This document shows, in pieces, positions 51,002 to 59,649 of a stretch of DNA of 64,000 nucleotides; the stretch's first letter is position 1; the number at the start of each line of letters is the position of its first letter. The translations under genes and the position numbers were made by a program. The stretch is from positions 3,100,001-3,164,000 of the forward strand of contig CP108400.1 in the NCBI GenBank assembly GCA_045039925.1, in the 5' to 3' direction. This stretch comes from Yinghuangia sp045039925. Its GTDB lineage: Bacteria; Actinomycetota; Actinomycetes; Streptomycetales; Streptomycetaceae. The notes under the pieces were generated by a model. The model saw only the letters and a list, made by a program, of their open reading frames with translations. It had not been told where the DNA came from and ran no database searches.

Positions 51002-52327
51002 ATGCGTACCGCCCTGTCCGGGCTGACCACCCGGGGACGCTCCTTCCTCGCGGCGGGCATCGCCGCGGCGGTCTGCGCGGTGGTCCTCGGCCAGCGCGAC
51101 CTGCTCCGCGTGGGCTTCCTGCTGGCCGCGCTGCCGCTGGTCGCGGTGCTGGTGGTGGCGCGCACGCGCCATCTCGTCACCAGCACGCGCGGCCTCGAAC
51201 CGGTCCGCGTCGCGGCGGGCCACGAGTCCCAGGTGCGGCTGCGCGTCGACAACGTGTCGCGCATCCCGACCGGGCTGCTGATGCTCGAGGACCACGTGCC
51301 GTACGTGCTGGGCTCGCGCCCCCGGTTCGTGCTCGACCGCATCGAGCCGCACGGCTACCGGCAGGTCGCCTACCGCGTCCGGTCCGACCTGCGCGGCAAG
51401 TTCACGGTCGGCCCGCTGCGGCTGCGGCTGGCCGACCCGTTCGGCATGTGCGAGCTGACGCGCTCGTTCGCGGCCCGGGACACCCTCGTGGTGACGCCGG
51501 TCGTGCAGCAGCTTCCGGCCGTCGACCTGGGCGGCGAGTGGACCGGGTACGGCGACGGCAACTCCCGCAGCCTGGCCTCGGCCGGCGAGGAGGATGTCGT
51601 CCCGCGCGAGTACCGGCACGGCGACGACGTGCGCCGCGTGCACTGGCGCTCCACCGCGCGCCGCGGCGAGCTGATGGTCCGCCGCGAGGAGCAGTCGTGG
51701 CAGAACCAGGCCACCCTGCTGCTCGACACCAGGCTCTCGGTGCACCGGGGCGAAGGCCCGTCCTCGTCGTTCGAGTGGGCGGTCTCCACCGCCGCGTCGA
51801 TCGGCGTGCACCTGTGCCGCCGCGGCTACACCACCCACCTGATCGCCGCCGACGGCCGCCAGCTCGCCGGGCCGCCCGAGGGCCTGCGCACCGCTCCCGC
51901 CGAGACGGAGAGCTTCCTGCTGGACGCGCTCGCCGTGGTCGACGCCAAGCACACCGAGTCGCTCGACGGCGCCGAGATGACGCTGCGTCAGCCCGGCGGC
52001 GAGGGCATGGCGGTCGCCGTCCTGGCCAACCTGACCGAGGACGACACCCGCCGCCTCGCGCGGGCCCGCAGCACCGCCGGGCGCGGCCTGGCCATCGTCC
52101 TGGACACCACCGCGTGGGAGGCCGTCCCGACGCCGGGCGCGCTGCCGCACGAGGTGGCGGTGGGCATGCTGCGCCAGGCCGGCTGGCGCGTCCTGCCCGC
52201 CTCCGCGGCGACGCGCCTGCCGGATCTGTGGCGCGGCGCGGGCCGCTCGTCCGATTCGCCCGTACGCGGCGCCTCGTTCGGCGCCTCCTACGGCTCCTCC
52301 CTGTCCGGATCGGAGTACCGCGCATGA
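51002..52327 (+). CDS. DUF58 domain protein
   Basis: The 441-residue protein has two close N-terminal transmembrane helices (~14-32 and ~35-53), an extracytoplasmic-type beta region, and the DUF58 core. The DUF58 signature is GDDVRRVHWRSTARRGELMV (~205-224), followed by a von Willebrand A-like fold. It starts one base after the MoxR stop and overlaps the transglutaminase gene by four bases. DUF58 proteins work with MoxR ATPases, but the biochemical role is not settled. Confidence 0.9.
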   Translation: MRTALSGLTTRGRSFLAAGIAAAVCAVVLGQRDLLRVGFLLAALPLVAVLVVARTRHLVTSTRGLEPVRVAAGHESQVRLRVDNVSRIPTGLLMLEDHVPYVLGSRPRFVLDRIEPHGYRQVAYRVRSDLRGKFTVGPLRLRLADPFGMCELTRSFAARDTLVVTPVVQQLPAVDLGGEWTGYGDGNSRSLASAGEEDVVPREYRHGDDVRRVHWRSTARRGELMVRREEQSWQNQATLLLDTRLSVHRGEGPSSSFEWAVSTAASIGVHLCRRGYTTHLIAADGRQLAGPPEGLRTAPAETESFLLDALAVVDAKHTESLDGAEMTLRQPGGEGMAVAVLANLTEDDTRRLARARSTAGRGLAIVLDTTAWEAVPTPGALPHEVAVGMLRQAGWRVLPASAATRLPDLWRGAGRSSDSPVRGASFGASYGSSLSGSEYRA

Positions 52328-54675
52328 CCGGCCGCCTGCGGATGGCCGTCGCCGCCGCACTCGCCACCGCGCTCACCGCGTCGTCGCTGCTGCCCCTGGT
52401 CAAGAAGGGCGAGTGGATCGGCCAGTCGATCGGCGCGATCGTCATGGTCGCGGTGACCGGTGAAGTGGTCCGGCGCCTGTCGGTGCCCCGCCCGTTCATC
52501 GGCGTGATCCAGCTGGTCATGCTGATCCCGTACCTGCTGGTGGTGCTGGTCCCCGACGTCGCGGGCCCGCTGCCGACGCCCGACGCGCTGCGCGCGTACG
52601 GCGACCTGCTCGCGACCGGCGGCGACGACATACAGAGCTTCGCGCCACCGGTGCCCGCCAGCGACGGCATCAGCGCGATCCTGGTGACGGTGGTCGCGGG
52701 CGTCGCGGTCATGGTCGACACGATCGCGGTGACGTTCGCGCAGGCCGCCCCGGCCGGGCTCCCGCTGCTCGCGCTCTACAGCGTGCCCGCCGCACTGGCC
52801 GAATCCGGCCTCGGCTGGACGGTGTTCCTGCTGTCCGGCCTCGCGTACATCATCCTGCTCCTCGCCGAAGGCCGGGAACGCCTGCTTCGCTGGGGGCGGC
52901 CCCTGGTGCCACCGGGCATGCGCGGTCCCGAGTCCGGGCCGCCACGGCCCTGGGCGCGCGGCGGCGGACGCATCGGCCTGGCGACCCTGGCCGTCGCCGT
53001 CGCGGTGCCGGCGATCGTGCCGATGACCGCGAACCGGCTCGCGGACCGCGACGCGAACGGCGGCAGCGACCGGCTCACGACGATCAACCCGATCGTGGAC
53101 CTGCAGAACGAGCTCAACCGGCCGGACAACGTCGACGTCCTGAGCTACACGACGAACTCGGCCAACCCCAGGGGCTTCTACCTGCGGCTGGCGGCGCTCG
53201 ACCTGTTCGACGGAAACGCCTGGAAGCCGACCGAGCAGACGCTCACCGACGTGCCGCGCGGGCCGTTCCCGACCCCGCAGGGCCTCAGCGACGCGATCAA
53301 GGCCGACACGGTCACCACGACCGTGAAGGTCGAGAAGAACTTCCGCCAGACCTCGCTGCCGATGCCGTACGCGGCCTCCTCGGTCGACGTCAAGGGCAAG
53401 TGGCGCTACGAGCACGAGGGCCGGCTGCTCTACGGCGACGACGGCCAGACCGTGTCGAACCTGAAGTACCAGGTCGTCAGCCTCGACATCAAGCCGACCG
53501 ACGAGCAGCTGCGCAACGCGGGCGGGGCGCCGCCCTCGATGAACCGCTACCGCGACGTGCCGAACGAGCTGGAGGACTCGCTGGGCCCGATCGCCACGCG
53601 GGTCGCCGGCCACGGGCGGAGCGCGTTCGACAAGGCCGTCCTGCTGGAGAAGTGGTTCACGGAGTCCGGCCAGTTCACGTACAACACCAAGGTCCCCGGG
53701 GGGACCGGCAAGTACGCGCTCGACAACTTCATGGAGAGCAAGGAGGGCTACTGCGAGCAGTTCGCGTCGGCGATGGCCGTCATGGCACGCATCCTCGGCA
53801 TCCCGGCGCGCGTCGCGGTGGGCTTCGTCCCCGGCAACTTCGTCGGCGACAACACGTACCGGGTCGGCAGCCACGACGCGCACGCATGGCCCGAGCTGTA
53901 CTTCCAGGGTGCGGGCTGGGTGCGGTTCGAGCCGACGCCGGCGCGCGGCACCACGCCCGACTACTCGCGCGTGCAGCCGGCCCCGAGCGCGAGCACGCTG
54001 GTCCCCACGACCCCGCCGACCGAGAGCAGTTCCGCACCCGCGCCCGAGCAGTCGGAGCAGTGCCGGATGGGCGACTGCCCGAGTGAGTCGTCCAGCGCGG
54101 CTCCGGCGGCCGGGAAGGGCGACGACAACACGTGGTTGTCGGGGCTGCTGATCGGCACGGGCATCGCCGTCGTCGTGCTGCTGGTGCTGGCCGCACCGAT
54201 GCTGCTGCGACAACGCGTGCGCAGGCGGAGGCTCACCGCGCTGAGCCGGGACGCGGCCGCCGACGGGGTGGCCAGAGAACCCGGGGACGCGGTGCTCGGG
54301 GCCTGGCACGAAGTGCTGGACACCGCACGGGACCTGGGCATCCGTACCGAGGACCACGAGACGCCGCGGCAGCTGACGGTCCGGCTGCTGGAGGCGATTC
54401 CCGAGGACGCGACCCAGGCACGCGAGGGGCTGCCGCGCATCGCGCTCGCCGCCGAGCAGGTCCTGTACGCGCCGGACGCACCGCAGCGCACCGTCGGCCT
54501 TGCCGAGGACGTGCGCGTGGTCCGGGCGACGCTGCTCGCCTCCGCGACCCGCGGCACCCGGTTCCGGGCGGCGGTCCTCCCGGCGTCGGCGTTCCGCCGT
54601 CCGGATGCCGGTCCGCTGGACCGGTTGCGCAGCGGGCGGGACGCGGAACCGGAGCCGGGCCCGGCTCCGGGGTGA
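52324..54675 (+). CDS. Transglutaminase-like membrane protein (TgpA type)
   Basis: The 783-residue protein has seven or so N-terminal helices (from ~5 to ~240), then an extracytoplasmic region with a transglutaminase-like domain. The triad is visible as Cys in GYCEQFASAMAVMARILG (~477), His in SHDAHAWPELYF (~520) and the following Asp/Glu region. A Ser/Pro-rich linker, one more helix (~605-625) and a cytoplasmic C-terminal domain (~630-783) follow. TgpA proteins act on envelope substrates. The ATG overlaps the DUF58 stop, completing the operon. Confidence 0.9.
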   Translation: MTGRLRMAVAAALATALTASSLLPLVKKGEWIGQSIGAIVMVAVTGEVVRRLSVPRPFIGVIQLVMLIPYLLVVLVPDVAGPLPTPDALRAYGDLLATGGDDIQSFAPPVPASDGISAILVTVVAGVAVMVDTIAVTFAQAAPAGLPLLALYSVPAALAESGLGWTVFLLSGLAYIILLLAEGRERLLRWGRPLVPPGMRGPESGPPRPWARGGGRIGLATLAVAVAVPAIVPMTANRLADRDANGGSDRLTTINPIVDLQNELNRPDNVDVLSYTTNSANPRGFYLRLAALDLFDGNAWKPTEQTLTDVPRGPFPTPQGLSDAIKADTVTTTVKVEKNFRQTSLPMPYAASSVDVKGKWRYEHEGRLLYGDDGQTVSNLKYQVVSLDIKPTDEQLRNAGGAPPSMNRYRDVPNELEDSLGPIATRVAGHGRSAFDKAVLLEKWFTESGQFTYNTKVPGGTGKYALDNFMESKEGYCEQFASAMAVMARILGIPARVAVGFVPGNFVGDNTYRVGSHDAHAWPELYFQGAGWVRFEPTPARGTTPDYSRVQPAPSASTLVPTTPPTESSSAPAPEQSEQCRMGDCPSESSSAAPAAGKGDDNTWLSGLLIGTGIAVVVLLVLAAPMLLRQRVRRRRLTALSRDAAADGVAREPGDAVLGAWHEVLDTARDLGIRTEDHETPRQLTVRLLEAIPEDATQAREGLPRIALAAEQVLYAPDAPQRTVGLAEDVRVVRATLLASATRGTRFRAAVLPASAFRRPDAGPLDRLRSGRDAEPEPGPAPG

Positions 54676-55107
54676 CCGGCGCCGGCTGACGGCAGGCGAC
54701 GACCGACGAAGGCGGTGCGACCGGGTTTCCCGTCCCGGCGCACCGCCACGACGCCGGTCTTCCGAGACAGGTCCGACAAACAGGTCCTGGGTACAGCTTC
54801 GAGGTACGGTCCGGATTGTCCGTGCCTGCTCCGTGCCTAGTCCGTGCCTGGTCCGTGTCTTTCACGTGCCTTCCGGATGTCTTCCAGGTGGCCGTTTCGG
54901 CGCCTTTTCGCCGCCGTGACCGTGCCCCATACACACATATTGCGGGCATCTAGGGGTGAATTTCGGCGCCAAGTCGGGCTCTTCGCGCACCCGGCGCATG
55001 TTTCGCGTTTGGGGGAAGTCACTCACTGCTCGGGCAGTATCCCCGTACGGTGACCATGAAGGCGTAACGAAGGCGGAATCACCAGCCTCACACCGGGGGG
55101 ATGCCTC
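54676..55107. other. Intergenic region upstream of the unknown 735-residue protein
   Basis: A 432-base gap. It holds the 11-bp tandem repeat at 54819-54862, and less GC-rich DNA from ~54895 to 55060 that is the likely promoter region. The ribosome site GGGGGGA lies just before the GTG at 55108. No terminator hairpin is obvious after the transglutaminase gene, and no gene is seen. Confidence 0.5.
54819..54862. repeat. 11-bp tandem repeat, four copies
   Basis: Four contiguous 11-base units beginning TCCGTGCCTG or TCCGTGTC start at 54819, 54830, 54841 and 54852. The one-turn spacing would place a bound protein on one face of the helix. The array lies ~250 bases upstream of the next gene, so a regulatory role is possible but unproven. 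Confidence 0.8.
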
Positions 55108-57315
55108 GTGGCCCGCGTCTACCAGGCCGTACTCCACGGATCCGGCGTGCACTTGGGCCGGGCGCTGCGCCGCAGCTTCGCGGCGGCATCGGGCGTACCG
55201 GACGACGGCTCCACTGCTCTGCGGCACGTCGCCGACGGCGAGTCCGTCGTCCTGCACGAAGGACCCACCTGCGGCCGGTACACGGTCGGCGGACTGTCGG
55301 CGTTATGGGGCCCGTCGTCGCCCACCGCGTCGGCGCCGTCCCCGCCCATGGCATGGGCCGTCATATCCGTGGACGCGTCGGCCGTCGAGGCCGCGGACCT
55401 GTCGCGGGCGGTCGCGACCGTGTCCGGACTCCTCGACGCGGAACGGGCGTTCGACGGGGCGATCCCGCTGGAGACGTCGCCGCTGGACGTGGACACCGAC
55501 CACGTCACCGAACTGCTCGGCCGCCTGCTCAACCCGCGGCGCCGCGTGCCGATCGTCGTGCTCAGCACGGACGAGCACCAGGCGTCGCTGCCCGCGAGCC
55601 ACGCCGCCTACCTCGCCCGGCGTCTGGCGGGTACCGCGGTGGTGGCCCGGCTCTGCGACAAGGCGGCGCAGGACCGCCTGAACGCCGCGCTGGGGCCCGG
55701 CTTCGGTGTCTACGGGGGCGCACTGCGCACCTATCTGGCCGAGTTCGACCCGGCGACCGAGGACTACCCGCAGCGGCATCCGGTCCGCAGCGGCTCCGCA
55801 CTCCGCGACTTCGGCAGGCGCGCGCTCGACGTCGTGGTCACCGGGGTCACGGGGGACGGCGTACGCAGGCCGCTGCCGCCGGACGCGCGCCGCGGCATGC
55901 GCCTGGTCCCGCAGATCCTCGACCGCGGGCTCGACTGGCCCGACGTGGTGGTGCACCCCGGGACACCTCCGGGGCGGACGGGTGCCGCGGCGGCGTCCAC
56001 CGCACCGGCATCCACCGCGGCTGCTGCCACCGCTGCCGCTGCCACCGCGTCGGCCCGCACCGCGGCGCCGCCCACCCTGGCACCACGCCCCGTCGAGCCG
56101 CCCGCGGGTCCCGGTTCCGGTTCCGACCCGGGTCCTGGCGACGAGCCGCATACGGCCGGCACCGCGCACCCCGCCGACGCGGGCCACCCGACGCCGACTC
56201 CGATCCCGACCGGCGCGGCACAGGTGGCGACGGACGTCGCGCGCTCCCGGCACGCGGGCCACCCGGGGCGTCCCCCGATCCCCGCCCCGACGGCCACCAT
56301 GAACGGCAGTTCCGCCGCGCACCCGGGCACCGGCCCCGCCGCCACCCACCGCGACGGCCACCGCCCGGTCCCCTGCGCACCGCCTTCCGGATCCCCAGGC
56401 CCCTCAGTCTCCTCGGGATCCCGGGGAGCCCCGGCCGCTGCGCCCCGCGCGCCCTGGCCACCCGGCTCGGCCGTCCCGGCGCCGCCCGCGGCATGGGTCG
56501 CCGAGGTGGCCCGGCAGGTGGTCGGCGAACTGGCCCAGGCCACCGAGGCCCGGAAGGCCCTGGCCGAACTCGCCGAACTGGTCCGCGACCTGCGGGGGGT
56601 CGCCGACTCGCTGGGCGTGCCCCGGCGCGACGCGGCGGAGTCCGAGGCGCTGGCGGCCGAGTTGGCGCGGCTCCGGTACGACTACGACCTCCTCGTCCTG
56701 CAATACGAGGAACTGGCCGAGGAGTCGCGGCGCTCCGACGACCGCATCCGCCGTCTCGACGGCCTGCTCGCGGAACGCCCCCTCGACGCGGCGCCCGCCA
56801 ACGACATGTGGATCCCGGAGTGCCTGGCCGACGTCCTGCTCCGAGCCCGGGCCGAACTGCCGAACGTATGCCTCCCGCACGCGCTCGATGCGGGTGCCTC
56901 GGCCCTCGACAAGGGAGAGCCGGGACACACCCGCGTGTGGGCGGGCGCGGCGTGGGACGCCCTGCGCGCGCTCAACGCGTACGCCGCCGCCCGTTCGGCC
57001 AACACCTTCCGCGGCGGCTTCCGCGACTGGTGCCGCAACCCGCCGCACGGCGCGTACGCGCTCTCCCCCAAGAAGTTCGCGATGAAGGAGTCCGACGCGG
57101 TGGCGGGCCGCGCCAAGTTCCGCCGCGCCCGGACGTTCCCGGTGCCTCCCGAGGTCGCCCCCGAGCAGGCGGTCTTCATGGAGGCGCACGTCAAGCTCCG
57201 GGGCATCGGCAATCCGGCGCCGCGCATGCACTTCCACGACGACGCGGCCGGCGTCACCGGCCGGATCCACATCGGCTACCTCGGCCATCACCTGGACAAC
57301 ACGCGTACGAACTGA
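55108..57315 (+). CDS. Unknown three-part protein with TTA codon
   Basis: 735 residues that I cannot assign to a family. Residues ~1-290 form an alpha/beta domain with strands such as VPIVVLSTDE, then LARRLAGTAVVARLCDKAAQ and FGVYGGALRTYLAEFD. Residues ~295-465 are a disordered Ala/Pro/Thr/Gly linker. Residues ~475-570 are helical and coiled-coil (LARLRYDYDLLVLQYEELAE). Residues ~580-735 form a second domain ending FHDDAAGVTGRIHIGYLGHH. No signal peptide or membrane helix is seen. Codon 66 (55303-55305) is TTA, the rare leucine codon read by bldA tRNA in streptomycetes. GTG start behind GGGGGGA. Confidence 0.75.
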   Translation: MARVYQAVLHGSGVHLGRALRRSFAAASGVPDDGSTALRHVADGESVVLHEGPTCGRYTVGGLSALWGPSSPTASAPSPPMAWAVISVDASAVEAADLSRAVATVSGLLDAERAFDGAIPLETSPLDVDTDHVTELLGRLLNPRRRVPIVVLSTDEHQASLPASHAAYLARRLAGTAVVARLCDKAAQDRLNAALGPGFGVYGGALRTYLAEFDPATEDYPQRHPVRSGSALRDFGRRALDVVVTGVTGDGVRRPLPPDARRGMRLVPQILDRGLDWPDVVVHPGTPPGRTGAAAASTAPASTAAAATAAAATASARTAAPPTLAPRPVEPPAGPGSGSDPGPGDEPHTAGTAHPADAGHPTPTPIPTGAAQVATDVARSRHAGHPGRPPIPAPTATMNGSSAAHPGTGPAATHRDGHRPVPCAPPSGSPGPSVSSGSRGAPAAAPRAPWPPGSAVPAPPAAWVAEVARQVVGELAQATEARKALAELAELVRDLRGVADSLGVPRRDAAESEALAAELARLRYDYDLLVLQYEELAEESRRSDDRIRRLDGLLAERPLDAAPANDMWIPECLADVLLRARAELPNVCLPHALDAGASALDKGEPGHTRVWAGAAWDALRALNAYAAARSANTFRGGFRDWCRNPPHGAYALSPKKFAMKESDAVAGRAKFRRARTFPVPPEVAPEQAVFMEAHVKLRGIGNPAPRMHFHDDAAGVTGRIHIGYLGHHLDNTRTN

Positions 57316-57335
57316 CCGTCCGGCCGGCGGCCGGT

Positions 57336-58232
57336 TCAGCCCGCCACGACGCTGTCCGTGCCGGCAGTGGCGTCGGTGGCGTTGCGCGCGTAGTGCTCGG
57401 CGATCTCGTCGCTCGTCGTCAGCCACACGCCCTCGTGGTTCGCCACGTACTCCAGCGCCTCGTCCAGGTACTTGTGCCGGAACGCCTGTCCGATGACGAA
57501 CGGGTGCAGCGCCAGGGCCATCACGCGTCCGCTGTCGGCCGAGTCCTCGTACAGCTGGTCCAGTTGGTCCTTGACGATCCGCACGAAGTCCGGGCCGCTC
57601 GTGCTCTTGCCCACGAACAGGCTGATGTCGTTGAGTTCCACCGAGTACGGCACGCTCAGCATCCCGGGCACGTTCAGCCGGTAGGGCTGGTCGTCGTTCG
57701 TCCAGTCCAGGACGTAGTCCAGCCCCAGTTCGGCGAGCAGTTCCGGGGTGTTGAACGTCTCGGTCAGCGCCGGCCCCATCCAGCCGCGGGGCCGCCGCCC
57801 GGTGGCCTTCTCGATGGTGCCGACCACGTCCGCGAGGTAGGCGCGTTCCTCCTCGCGCGTCATGTCCGCCTGGAAGACCGAGTTGTTCTTGCCGTGCGCG
57901 AGCCACGCCCAGTCCCGGTCGCGCCCGGCCTCGACGATGCGCGGATAGCGCTCCGCGACATCGGAGTTGAGCAGCACGCTCGCGCGGATCCCGTGCCGGT
58001 CGAGGCTCTGGGCCACCCGCCAGATGCCCACCCGGGGCCCGTAGTCCCGCCAGCCGTAGTTCAGCGGGTCCGGGGTCAGCCCGGCGGTCCCGGCGAACGT
58101 GCTGGTCGACGGGCGGTCGATCCGGTAGTGCTCGACGTTGAGCCCGACATAGAAGGCGACCCGGGCACCGCCCGGCCACCGGATCGGCGCCCGATCGACG
58201 ATCGCGCTGTAGTCGTAGAGCCGGTTGTCCAT
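57336..58232 (-). CDS. Polysaccharide deacetylase family protein (NodB-like fold)
   Basis: The 298-residue protein has a NodB-type barrel but resembles the PuuE/allantoinase-like branch more than chitin deacetylases: WPGGARVAFYVGLNVEHYRI near the start, PDPLNYGWRDYGPRVGIWRV, IRASVLLNSDVAERYP, and the WLAHGKNNS segment with the usual His/Asn-type metal region. No signal peptide is present, so it is probably cytoplasmic and acts on a small amide or carbohydrate. The substrate is unknown. It is divergent from a MerR regulator 135 bases away, which probably controls it. Confidence 0.82.
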   Translation of the reverse strand: MDNRLYDYSAIVDRAPIRWPGGARVAFYVGLNVEHYRIDRPSTSTFAGTAGLTPDPLNYGWRDYGPRVGIWRVAQSLDRHGIRASVLLNSDVAERYPRIVEAGRDRDWAWLAHGKNNSVFQADMTREEERAYLADVVGTIEKATGRRPRGWMGPALTETFNTPELLAELGLDYVLDWTNDDQPYRLNVPGMLSVPYSVELNDISLFVGKSTSGPDFVRIVKDQLDQLYEDSADSGRVMALALHPFVIGQAFRHKYLDEALEYVANHEGVWLTTSDEIAEHYARNATDATAGTDSVVAG

Positions 58233-58320
58233 CGGAGCGCTCCTCGCATAGGCAATGCGCCCGCCTGCCGTATGTCGGTCCGACGCGGCCTGCGGTGCTG
58301 TTGCCTATACGCTCGAACCC

Positions 58321-58334
58321 TCACATCTATGTGA
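58321..58334. promoter_or_regulatory. Dyad TCACAT-CT-ATGTGA, candidate MerR operator
   Basis: A perfect six-plus-six-base inverted repeat with a two-base centre lies between the divergent deacetylase and MerR genes. A second outer pair, ACCCTC (58317-58322) and GAGGGT (58344-58349), flanks it. MerR proteins bind dyads in stretched promoters. I could not place a confident -35/-10 pair around it. Confidence 0.55.
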
Positions 58335-58367
58335 TGGTCAAACGAGGGTGAATGTGAGGTGGGTCAC

Positions 58368-58787
58368 ATGCGGATCGGAGAGCTGTCGGATCGCACGGGC
58401 GCGTCACGCCGGCTGCTGCGCTACTACGAGGAGCAGGGGCTCATCGTCGCCGACCGCTCCCCCAACGGCTACCGCGACTACGACGACCGCTACGTGGACC
58501 GGGTCGTCCAGATCAGGGGCCTGCTCGACGCCGGGCTGCCGACCCGGATCATCAAGCAGATCCTGCCCTGCCTCGACAAGCCGCGGGCCATCTACTTCCC
58601 GGACGCCACCCCGGAGATGCTGGCCACCTTGGAACACGAACTGGACCGCATGACCGAGCGCATCCGCTGCCTGTCCCGCAACCGCGACGCCGTGGCCGAG
58701 TACCTGGACGCGGTCCGCGCGTACGACCCCGCCGATCCCGCCGATCCCGCCGACACCGACGCGGCCGTAGGAGCCGGGACCGGGTGA
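58368..58787 (+). CDS. MerR family transcription regulator
   Basis: The 139-residue regulator has a typical MerR winged helix-turn-helix (MRIGELSDRTGASRRLLRYY, EEQGLIVADRSPNGYRDYDD) and a coiled-coil dimerisation helix (~80-115). The C-terminus is short, acidic and repetitive (DPADPADPADTDA) and has no obvious ligand domain; a single Cys lies in LPCLDKP (~66). Start at ATG 58368, with GAGGTGG upstream; an upstream GTG would add three residues. It probably regulates the divergent deacetylase gene. Confidence 0.9.
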   Translation: MRIGELSDRTGASRRLLRYYEEQGLIVADRSPNGYRDYDDRYVDRVVQIRGLLDAGLPTRIIKQILPCLDKPRAIYFPDATPEMLATLEHELDRMTERIRCLSRNRDAVAEYLDAVRAYDPADPADPADTDAAVGAGTG

Positions 58788-58843
58788 ACGGGAGGGCGCG
58801 GCGGCGGAGTTGCCCGCGCCGGGACGTACCGGCCCACCTCGGG

Positions 58844-58891
58844 CACCACCAAGCCGGGCCTCCGTCCAGCGGAGATCCCGGCTTCGTGGTG
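58844..58891. terminator. Long hairpin between convergent MerR and DUF3040 genes
   Basis: The arms 58844-58864 and 58870-58891 pair in three blocks (CACCAC/GTGGTG, AAGCCGGG/CCCGGCTT, CTCCG/CGGAG) with small mismatches and a five-base loop. It lies between two converging genes and should act in both directions. Confidence 0.8.
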
Positions 58892-58941
58892 GTACGTATG
58901 AGCCTGTCAGGACGGCACGTCGGACGTGCGCCCGGTGCGCG

Positions 58942-59331
58942 TCAGGCTTGTTCGTCGCGGCGGCGCTTCCAGCGCTCCTCGATGCGGTTCATCATCTTGG
59001 CGCGGCGCGGGCGCGGTGCCCGTCCCGCGCTCCCCGAGCCGCCTTCCGCCTGCGCCTGCCCCGGGGAACGGCGCCAGCCCGTGACGGCGAGCGCGGCACC
59101 CGTGAGCATCAGCAGGAAGCCGACGACACTGATCCAGATTGCCGGCAGCATGACGCCGGTCATGAGCAGAACGAGGCCGACGACGAAACCGGCGATCGCC
59201 CAGCCCGTCCGACGCCGGGTATGCGTGCGCATGCCGGCACCCTCGAGCGCTGTCGCGAACTTGGGGTCTTCGGCGTACAGCGCTCGCTCCATCTGCTCGA
59301 GCAAGCGCTGCTCGTGCTCTGAGAGCGGCAC
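58942..59331 (-). CDS. DUF3040 membrane protein
   Basis: The 129-residue protein starts PLSEHEQRLLEQMERALYAE, DPKFA, the DUF3040 signature, has two transmembrane helices (~45-65 and ~68-88) and a basic C-terminal tail (RPRRAKMMNRIEERWKRRRD). DUF3040 proteins are small actinobacterial membrane proteins of unknown function, usually encoded close to the dcw cluster or dinB. Start at GTG 59331, three bases after GGAGGAC. Confidence 0.88.
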   Translation of the reverse strand: MPLSEHEQRLLEQMERALYAEDPKFATALEGAGMRTHTRRRTGWAIAGFVVGLVLLMTGVMLPAIWISVVGFLLMLTGAALAVTGWRRSPGQAQAEGGSGSAGRAPRPRRAKMMNRIEERWKRRRDEQA

Positions 59332-59649
59332 GGCGTCCTCCTTCGTCGGCCGCGAGGCGACCGGTGCGGCCCTTTCAGGATAGGCAGGTAACCGCCATCG
59401 TGAAAGCCACCCGCGAAAGACGACTCGGCCACATCTGCCGCCATGTCGACTTGCGTTCGCGGGTGGCGTCACCGTCGACGACGGGTTCCCCACCTTCCCC
59501 ATGCATTCCCTGTCCGGTGCGCGGTCATGTCATATCGATCCGACCGAGCGGCGGGAGCTGAACAGGGGTGCGGCGACCGGCGTACGGACACCGGCCGCTT
59601 CCAGGATGATATGCGTCCCCGCCCATTCCCACACCGCTGACGATTGCGA
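59332..59649 (-). other. Gap between dinB and the DUF3040 gene
   Basis: 318 bases with no gene. The part near the DUF3040 start holds its likely promoter (59377-59405). The rest is ordinary GC-rich DNA with no hairpin or repeat that I can see. Confidence 0.5.
59377..59405 (-). promoter_or_regulatory. Candidate promoter for DUF3040 gene
   Basis: On the minus strand, TTTCAC (59400-59405) and TATCCT (59377-59382) are 17 bases apart. The -10 fits TAnnnT well and the -35 is weaker. The leader would be about 40 bases. Confidence 0.5.
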
